Assembly: GCA_900088475.1 (NCBI GenBank)
Contig: FLMG01004002.1
Span: 54,402-118,401 of the forward strand
Reading direction: 5' to 3'
Length of the DNA: 64,000 nt
Source: Hyphochytrium catenoides
Lineage: Eukaryota > Sar > Hyphochytriomycetes > Hyphochytriales > Hyphochytriaceae
A program made the position numbers and the translations under genes. Below the pieces are notes generated by a model. The model had not been told where the DNA came from and did not search any database. It saw nothing but the letters and a program-made list of their open reading frames with translations. This document shows, one piece after another, positions 57,917 through 64,000 of this stretch; within the stretch, counting starts at the first letter, position 1, and every line of letters begins with the position of its first letter.

Positions 57917-60676
57917 CTACCTCGCTGTCCCAAAAAGGTCCTGCTCCAACCGGCCCAGGATTCGTATCATCTTCTTGGGAAGATACACCACCGGCCGACA
58001 TCGTAGGACATAGGAATAAGCGCGCAAAAGATTGTACCTAGGGAGGAGACAGCTCGTTAGTGCACGACCTACGCGGGTTACACTTTCACTAAGGAGAACA
58101 CGGTGAAGACTAGACCTTACTTGTGCACACGCATTAAGATGTACATAGCTAGTGCTGCTGATGCCGCGATTCCCTGGGTACAGTGTACCAATACCTTTGC
58201 GTGGGACGACTGAGCCTCATCTATCGATGGACAGCCAAGGGAGCCAGAAAGTGAGTGTCGAGGGTACTCATCCACAGTGCACCACTTATTATGTGTCAAT
58301 ACCTATGACTGCATCGACCGCGTGCGTGTCGATGGCGTCGCTCTCTGCCGGGAACTGCTGCTGGATGTACCTGAGAAGCCTCAAATCAAAAACATCTTTG
58401 ACAAGACCATGACGGGTACGGCAGGTGCTTGTTTTTGCCAAGAAAGACGAAGTTAGGGTGCTCTGTTTCAACATATACCTTAAGCCCTCTAACTGTGGGT
58501 GGTCCTTTTCGTCGACAGCCAGCGAGATGATGTGCTTGATGTCCAAAGCACGAAGCACTTTCTCATCTCGCGCCTCGAGTAATGTGCAAGTACGTAAGCG
58601 TGGACTGCTAACCGGCCTCTGTTCTCCTTCTAGCTCACCTGCCAAATATTCCCGAGATAAAGGAGCCCTGGAATAATCTCACTAGGAAATCTTGTATCAA
58701 AGCCCTCGGCTTCGAGCGCAGAGGAAGAAGTTATCAATATCCTATACCGCTTGGAGAAAGTATCGAAACCACCTTCCACGCAAAGTAGAAGCTGCGGTTA
58801 GCGATGGCCTTCGGCAGGGTTTCTGACCAAATAAAGACTGCGAACGAATACCGGGCAGGGAGCTATACTGGCGGTAAGAGGAGAAGAGAGAACACGTGAA
58901 GGTCCGCCCGAAAATTTGTGAGGAGCAAGCACCTTCTAAATAGAGAATGTTCGAATACTGTAACTCCTCTTGAAGAAGTTTTACGAGATGAGCAACCCAG
59001 CTTCTCCCTGCTCCAATTCCGGGGCTTGGTTCAGAGCTTACGTCTGCCCGATCTTGATGAAGGTTCATGCCATCGTCGTCATAAAGGATGATATCTATCG
59101 CTTCATAGTCCCGACTCATACCCTGTTGTAGGCAAAGGTGACATCCACATTAGTGGTTATCATGCCCACACATGAAGGCTTTAGCTTTTAGATTGGGCAA
59201 ATCCGAAGTAAAGCGGTGGAAAAACACCTTTCATGAGAAGATGTAGCGACGGTATGGATGCAGGCCCCAGTTGACAACACAAACGAAAGTAGGATGACAC
59301 CTTGAGAGATTTGGCGGTGATGTGCGAGTCTGCAGCACTGTCTATCACTTCAAGAAGATTGTTGGCATCCAGGGCTGGAGGAAGATTGACACTGCCTCTT
59401 ATATGAGCTTTAGGGGAAGGTCCAGAGGACAAGTTGTCGGAATGCGGGAATAAGCGTGGCATTAACGTTAGCGTGACCCAGTCGTGGAAAGAGTAAAAAA
59501 GAAAAGAAGATAATCCAGACTTACCGAGTTCGAACTCCGCTTGCGGCCGTAGGTCAATGATGATCACGTCCTCAGGATGCTGAAGAACATTGAAAAGCTG
59601 AGTGGGCTCGACTACCTGTACGGTTGTTAATGGCGGTTTTGCCTATGATCGCACGAAAGAGCCTAGTTAGCTTCCTATGGACTCCTTGTCCTCCTTTTTG
59701 TTGCGGAGATAGCAGGCTCCACAGTGACGACAAAGGGCCTACCTCGCTGCTAAGTGTTGGATCCTCCTTCTCATCTGTGTGGGAGGCCTTTCTTCCACCT
59801 AGACACGAGTTGCACTAAATGTTGGACCACAACTTCTGAACCATTTTCTCGATATGACCTAAATCACCTAGCCTAGAACGTGTACTCTACGATACCATAC
59901 CATCATCGGACCGACTCTGAAGTACCGAGTTGGACGAGAACGCACGTCTTAACCTTGGTGATGGGCGTTGCAGCCTTTAAGGAGAGAGTAAGGTGAGAGG
60001 TAAGTACCATTGACAGACGGTAAGGAACTCGGTAAGTAAGATAACTTTAACGTAAAGCACGGATGCAGACAGTGAGGAGGGGGAGGCCCAAATCAGCCGC
60101 TTAGGTTGCATGAGTTTAAGGAAGTCGTCCTCAATCTTGATCCCTCACCTTCTGCTTGTCGAATCATGACCGAAAAAAGCCTTGAACGTCTCGGGCTGGG
60201 CAAACATATGAGCCGAAAAGGTCAAGAAGAGCAAGCCTGGATTCATCTGCAAAATGAGTCACCTTATCCACTGATGCATGGCGCTGATTCTTGCCTCTGT
60301 TTTCTGTTCCTATTCTCAGCCGGTAAAGAGCGGGGCGCTGGACAATAGAGACGATCAGCCTTCGACTTTTCTAGCAGAACGTCTCCTTATCAGGTCTCCT
60401 TACATTCTCCCTTTCTTGAGCCACAAGGCACAGCCATCCACGCTCACAAAATGAGTTGAGGAGCTGCTCCGCTTGCGCTTTGGTGGGCTGACTGTCAAGG
60501 TTGCAAGAAGAAGAGTATTGGGCATCACCGAGCTTAACATAGACCTCGGGTTGCTGCAGGATGTCAAGCAGCTCAGCTGAAGAGATGCAGTTGGCAAATA
60601 AGTTGATGAAGTAACGGTGGTTCTTGACTAAACCCGCAGCTTCAACTATCCTTCTAAACTCTTCCTCTTTCTCCAT
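57917..60676 (-). CDS. Rhodanese-like / dual-specificity pseudophosphatase (STYX-like)
   Basis: Tandem paralogue of the gene at 53371-57545. ATG 60674-60676 opens an unrecognised helical N-terminal segment (EFRRIVEAAGLVKNHRYFIN) absent from the neighbour. A rhodanese-like domain follows: PTQLFNVLQHPEDVIIIDLR, EFELG, HIRGSVNLP and IDIILYDDDG (no catalytic Cys). It runs into SNILYLEGGFDTFSKRY. The phosphatase domain has FPSEIIPGLLYLGNIWQ, VLRALDIKHIISLAVDEKDH, RLLRYIQQQFPAESDAID and VLVHCTQGIAASAALAMYIL. The signature keeps Cys, but the Arg of CX5R is Ala (codon 58162-58164, GCA), so catalysis should be lost. The end YVLRCRPVVYLPKKMIRILG then GTAR and stop at 57917 corresponds to the end of the phosphatase domain; there is no FYVE. 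The arrangement recalls STYXL1/MK-STYX (inactive rhodanese plus inactive phosphatase). Exons between 59.6 and 60.4 kb are only partly resolved. Confidence 0.78.
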
Positions 60677-61881
60677 TGCCGGACAAGCTGAACAAAGGCC
60701 TTATCAAATCTGCGCAAGATGTCGCAGTGCTCTAGTGTCAGCTCCAGCTACGCTCAGCCACCAGGGGTCCAGCATCATGTTCATTTGGTTTTCTCACGCG
60801 CACAAATTCCCGTCACGCTGCCTTGAAGACGTATTAGCGCAGGTCTCAATGAGGCTCTGCCTCTAATCATCGAGTTCTAGAAGCTGCTATTTCCACAGGG
60901 GAGTGGAGCCAAGAAGTAGCCCCGAGCCCAGCCAGTCGTTTGGGTTACTTAAAGAGCCTCCCGCTCTACTGCCCACAGCTGAGGACAAGACGGCGTAGCA
61001 AGACACAAGCTGTGTTGCTATTGCCAGACAGACGACAGACTCATGCAGATCAGAAGGCTGGCGAGCTTTTCCTCTTCATAGGAAAAAAATGTAGCAGCGC
61101 CCCCGCAACTTCAATATCCTACAGCTGTAGAGCACGGAGAGCAGCAAGAGGGTTGGACAAGGGAGAGAGGGGAGGATGGTCATACAGAGAGGAATGGGCT
61201 TCAGAGAGAGAGAGGGAGGACAAGAGGAAAGGAGAAACGAGGAGAGGAGAGAGAAAGTGTGGCGAGAGAACCAAGAAAGAGAGACAGAGACAGAGGGAGA
61301 GAAAGAGAGACAGAGGGAGAGACGGCAAGGAGAAACGAGGAAAGAGAGAGGAAGTGTGAAGAGAGAGAACCCAGGTGAGAAAGAGACAGAGGGAGGGAGG
61401 AAGAGAAGAACAAGAGACAGAGTGAGAGAGAGAGAGAGAGAGCGGGAATGAGGGAGAGATAAAACAGCTTCTTCCGTAAAAATGGCCTGATCGCAGCGAA
61501 AGGTTCATAATAAGGTTCCTGAAATAATAGTATAGAGCCATTGTACTTGCACCCTTGAAGGAATATTCCCAGTTAAAGCAACCTTGCGAAACCTTCCGAA
61601 TGGTTTCAGCAGCGGCGAACAGGCTGCACTCGTTTGACGCACATTTTCAAGGTGAAAGACGCTCCCTTGCCGCTCTGCTCTCGACTCTCCTTCAAGGACT
61701 TTATTTAGCATTCAAAGCCCATTGACACTATTGATAACAAGGAGAAGATAGAGTCTCACTGAGCTTTCTTTACCGCTGAAGTCTTGCAGCTGCGGATGCC
61801 TAGGATGGTTTGACCTGAGACTCCTGGTAGAGGATGGCGTAAGAGTGAACAAGCACGATCTAATCCCACTTGCTATCAAGC
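60677..61881. other. Divergent intergenic region with GA-rich tract
   Basis: About 1.2 kb between the pseudophosphatase and the PLAC8-like gene. It contains a purine tract (61203-61459) but no conserved gene. The 139- and 140-codon ORFs here run through the low-complexity DNA and are artefacts. Confidence 0.5.
61203..61459. repeat. Purine (GA/ACAG) low-complexity tract
   Basis: About 250 bp of purine-rich plus-strand DNA (gagaga, gacagagg, ggaagg units, ending in a run of seven GA), like the tract at 44174-44350. No fixed repeat period. Confidence 0.9.
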
Positions 61882-62664
61882 ATGACGGGACCTAACGTAG
61901 TGTATGCAGTCCCAATTGAAAGCAAAGGCCCATATGACGACTTTCAAGACTCTCCAGCATCGGCTCCTTTAGATGCTGGACCCTTCCCGCCAATCATCCC
62001 ACCGCAATCGGCTTTTGTGAACAGCAGGAAAAAGAAGTACAATCCAATCCCGATGGCAATATTAGAGTGGCTACCATTGGACTGTTCTCCAGCAGGTATC
62101 TTGTGACCGAAAGGGAGGGTGGGAAACGTTGTCTCACTCTTCGTCTCTTTGTTTTCAGCGCGAATAGCATTAGGAGCACCCTGTGTGGTGTTTGCGGACA
62201 TCAACGCACACATGGGCATATCCTCTTTTGCGCTCACTGTTATCACCGTTTACGGGCTCTGGATGCTATCGATAGCTACCTTATTAGTTGCCAGCACTAA
62301 CGGGAAGAGCATGGCATCTGATTACGTTGAGCACTTGTACGCGAACACTAGGTTACACACTGTCTGGGGTTACAGCTTTGACCAAGACGGTTATTTCTTC
62401 CTCTGGATCGGACTTATGGGTTTGTTTAGCTGTCTGTTTCTGTTCTTCTTTCAACGGTATCGGGTGCGGTCCTTTCTGGAGAAAGAGGTAAGATGGCATA
62501 GTATGCTTCACGGTGAGCCAACTGCTAATGCCACTCTTTGCCAATAGCCAAGCATAGGAGGAGTTCTGGGGTATCTCTGTCTTCCCTTCTGCTTGCCATG
62601 TTCAGTATACCAGTTAGCGCGGGAGCTTGGCTTGTATAGACCGCCGCCACCGCCAGAAGAGTGA
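61882..62664 (+). CDS. Small membrane protein with PLAC8-like Cys-rich C-terminus
   Basis: Three exons with matching phases: 61882-62095, 62159-62487 and 62548-62664, about 219 aa. The N-terminal third is hydrophilic and Pro/Ser-rich (DSPASAPLDAGPFPPIIPPQ). Exon 2 has two or more hydrophobic segments (ISSFALTVITVYGLWMLSIA; FFLWIGLMGLFSCLFLFFFQ). Exon 3 reads GYLCLPFCLPCSVYQLAREL followed by a polyproline end. The C-x3-C-x2-C-x3-Q pattern resembles the second Cys cluster of PLAC8/FCR-type proteins (small membrane proteins linked to metal or cell-size control), but the first half of that domain is not obvious, so the family call is tentative. The start is the first ATG in the open frame. Confidence 0.7.
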
Positions 62665-63524
62665 TGAGAGGGAGCGTCTCCGTCTCGGCTTTCTCTTACG
62701 ACAGAAAATAACAAATTTCTTCTGCGGCCTGCGGTCTGAGCCTTCAAGATAACGAGCTAGGGCATTCAACGAACTATGGTTGAGAGGCGGATTTCGGCCG
62801 AGATGGGAATGTTGTCAGGTGGCATGGCCATCCTTGGGCTCTGCATGGTAGACACTCTAGTCTCGCACAAGCGGATTAGCAAGTTCTGTATTTACTTCTT
62901 ATCAACTACTACGAGCAGACTGCGAAGGTGCCCTAAGGCTTAAGGTCCTGCTAAATGCCTACAAAGTTCACAACGGTTGCAGTCCAAGTGCAACCTACAG
63001 CTATTGCCATCCCCTCGTACTGAAAAGGAAGAGGCCTTTCCAGAGCTAAACGCAACATAGTCTTCCAGACTTTAATAGTTACAGGGATCAGGCGGGACGG
63101 GACCTGTATGGCATTATTTGAAGAAGCATGGAGGTTTCTCCGCTGTTCTTCCGGCCCAGCTCCTTTCATGGTAGAACGAAATATACCATACATAGGTCGA
63201 ATCTATCGTTGGTGGCGTACCTCCAATAGGCTCATCATCAATTGTCGAGGAGGAATGCTCTGCGCTAAAGTGTATTTATCTATATTTTACTACATGGGAG
63301 GAAACGCGCCGGCAATGCACGAATCTTTGCATGAACCACCAACATCAGTGACTACTATCTAGCGGGTAGCCCCAGTCCAATATGCTATATAAGGTCCATA
63401 AATATATGGGATCTCTATATACACATTCTGTCGCTGTTTCTGCCCTTCACAGGCGCACCATGAGCACAGTTAGCCATTCCTCTTCTGCCTACAAGCTCTA
63501 AATATAAATATTGGGCCGGAACCC
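62665..63524. other. Intergenic region
   Basis: About 860 bp. Short ORFs occur on both strands around 62951-63362 without recognisable features. Nothing supported. Confidence 0.45.
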
Positions 63525-63962
63525 TCAATAGATAATGTCTATTTCCCTGTCACTACCCTGACAGACCGTGCACAGTGGTTTCACCCTAGTTGACCTGTAT
63601 TCTTCCACTGCATTCTGTCGTCTCAAAGAAGGTGGCGGAGGTAAATGATCACTGTTCATATCATCAGGGCAGACAAAAGCATCTAATAGTGCCACTCTCC
63701 GAGACAAACGGCAATTCAGCTCCTTATCGTTCTTGACATCGTAATTGTCCTCAGTGGGTTCTGTCTCTGACCATCGCGACCAGTCCCAAGTCTTGCTAAG
63801 GTCCTCTTGTTGAGCCCATGACCAGTCTGCAACAGATTCGTCTGCGTCCTCTTCACTCTCAGGACTTAGAAAGTCGTGCTCTACGCTGTACACGAAGCGA
63901 GGCTGAGTTGGATCCGCACGATGGTGGTCTCGTGGTCCTATTCGCAGGCCAAGATGTGACAT
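63525..63962 (-). CDS. Unrecognised acidic, Trp-containing protein or exon
   Basis: 145-codon ORF with a true ATG at 63960-63962. It begins MSHLGLRIGPRDHHRADPTQ, then an acidic, tryptophan-rich middle (SPESEEDADESVADWSWAQQ; TWDWSRW) and ends CTVCQGSDREIDIIY. The composition looks coding rather than random, but I see no domain and no family match. It may be a complete small gene or one exon of a gene whose other exons lie at the window edge. Confidence 0.4.
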   Translation of the reverse strand: MSHLGLRIGPRDHHRADPTQPRFVYSVEHDFLSPESEEDADESVADWSWAQQEDLSKTWDWSRWSETEPTEDNYDVKNDKELNCRLSRRVALLDAFVCPDDMNSDHLPPPPSLRRQNAVEEYRSTRVKPLCTVCQGSDREIDIIY

Positions 63963-64000
63963 CTTGTAAAGTAGGTACCGTATAGCAGCGGAGGGAATAT

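Noticed and set aside
59525-59545. GAGTTCGAACTCC, resembling a tRNA T-arm
   Set aside because: It lies in the rhodanese exon of the pseudophosphatase, and no cloverleaf partner arms are present.
60940-61541. ORFs of about 140 codons around the second GA tract
   Set aside because: Same composition artefact; opposite strands are both open because stop codons are rare in GA repeats.
63108-63362. Plus-strand ORF of 84 codons and its antisense partner at 62951-63193
   Set aside because: Mutual shadows without conserved motifs or splice context.

Overview
The window is nuclear DNA of a flagellated eukaryote, most likely a protist or alga. I cannot name the lineage; a stramenopile or related alga is a guess from the style of domain fusions. 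The basis is genes broken by many short GT-AG introns (mostly about 50-250 nt), an axonemal dynein heavy chain, a MYCBP/AMY-1 homologue, and a CCCTAA (TTAGGG) repeat block. No prokaryotic operons, rRNA, tRNA, CRISPR array or recognisable transposase was seen.

Layout. 1-9.0 kb (-): 5' portion of an axonemal dynein heavy chain running off the left edge. 10.0-14.9 kb (+): POL5/MYBBP1A-type nucleolar protein. 15.0-18.8 kb (-): COG8 of the Golgi tethering complex. 19.6-25.9 kb (+): large armadillo-repeat protein. 26.5-27.6 kb (+): TBCC-domain protein, followed closely by a large EF-hand/coiled-coil protein (27.6-33.2 kb, +). 33.3-34.9 kb (-): ceramide synthase. 35.8-37.0 kb (+): kinetochore MIS12. 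37.4-43.3 kb (-): two tandem, intronless, paralogous multi-pass membrane proteins set in unusually long spacers. 45.9-46.1 kb: first exon of a DPH3 gene that runs into a 32-bp perfect inverted repeat enclosing five CCCTAA units. 46.6-47.1 kb (+): RPB11. 47.4-47.9 kb (-): MYCBP homologue. 48.8-53.0 kb (+): C2/EF-hand phosphatidylserine decarboxylase. 53.4-60.7 kb (-): two tandem MAP-kinase-phosphatase-like genes, one catalytic and apparently fused to a FYVE finger, the other a pseudophosphatase lacking the catalytic arginine. 61.9-62.7 kb (+): small membrane protein with a PLAC8-like Cys-rich tail. 63.5-64.0 kb (-): unrecognised coding-like ORF.

The genes do not form one pathway. They mix motility or cilium functions (dynein, MYCBP, possibly the EF-hand protein), membrane lipid and trafficking functions (COG8, ceramide synthase, PSD, a FYVE phosphatase), core nuclear functions (POL5, RPB11, MIS12) and signalling (the phosphatase pair). 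The items most worth following are the telomere-repeat hairpin at the broken DPH3 gene and the rhodanese-DSP-FYVE protein with its neighbouring pseudoenzyme. Exon boundaries were assigned by eye from splice consensus, reading phase and family conservation; those given exactly have matching phases, others are approximate.
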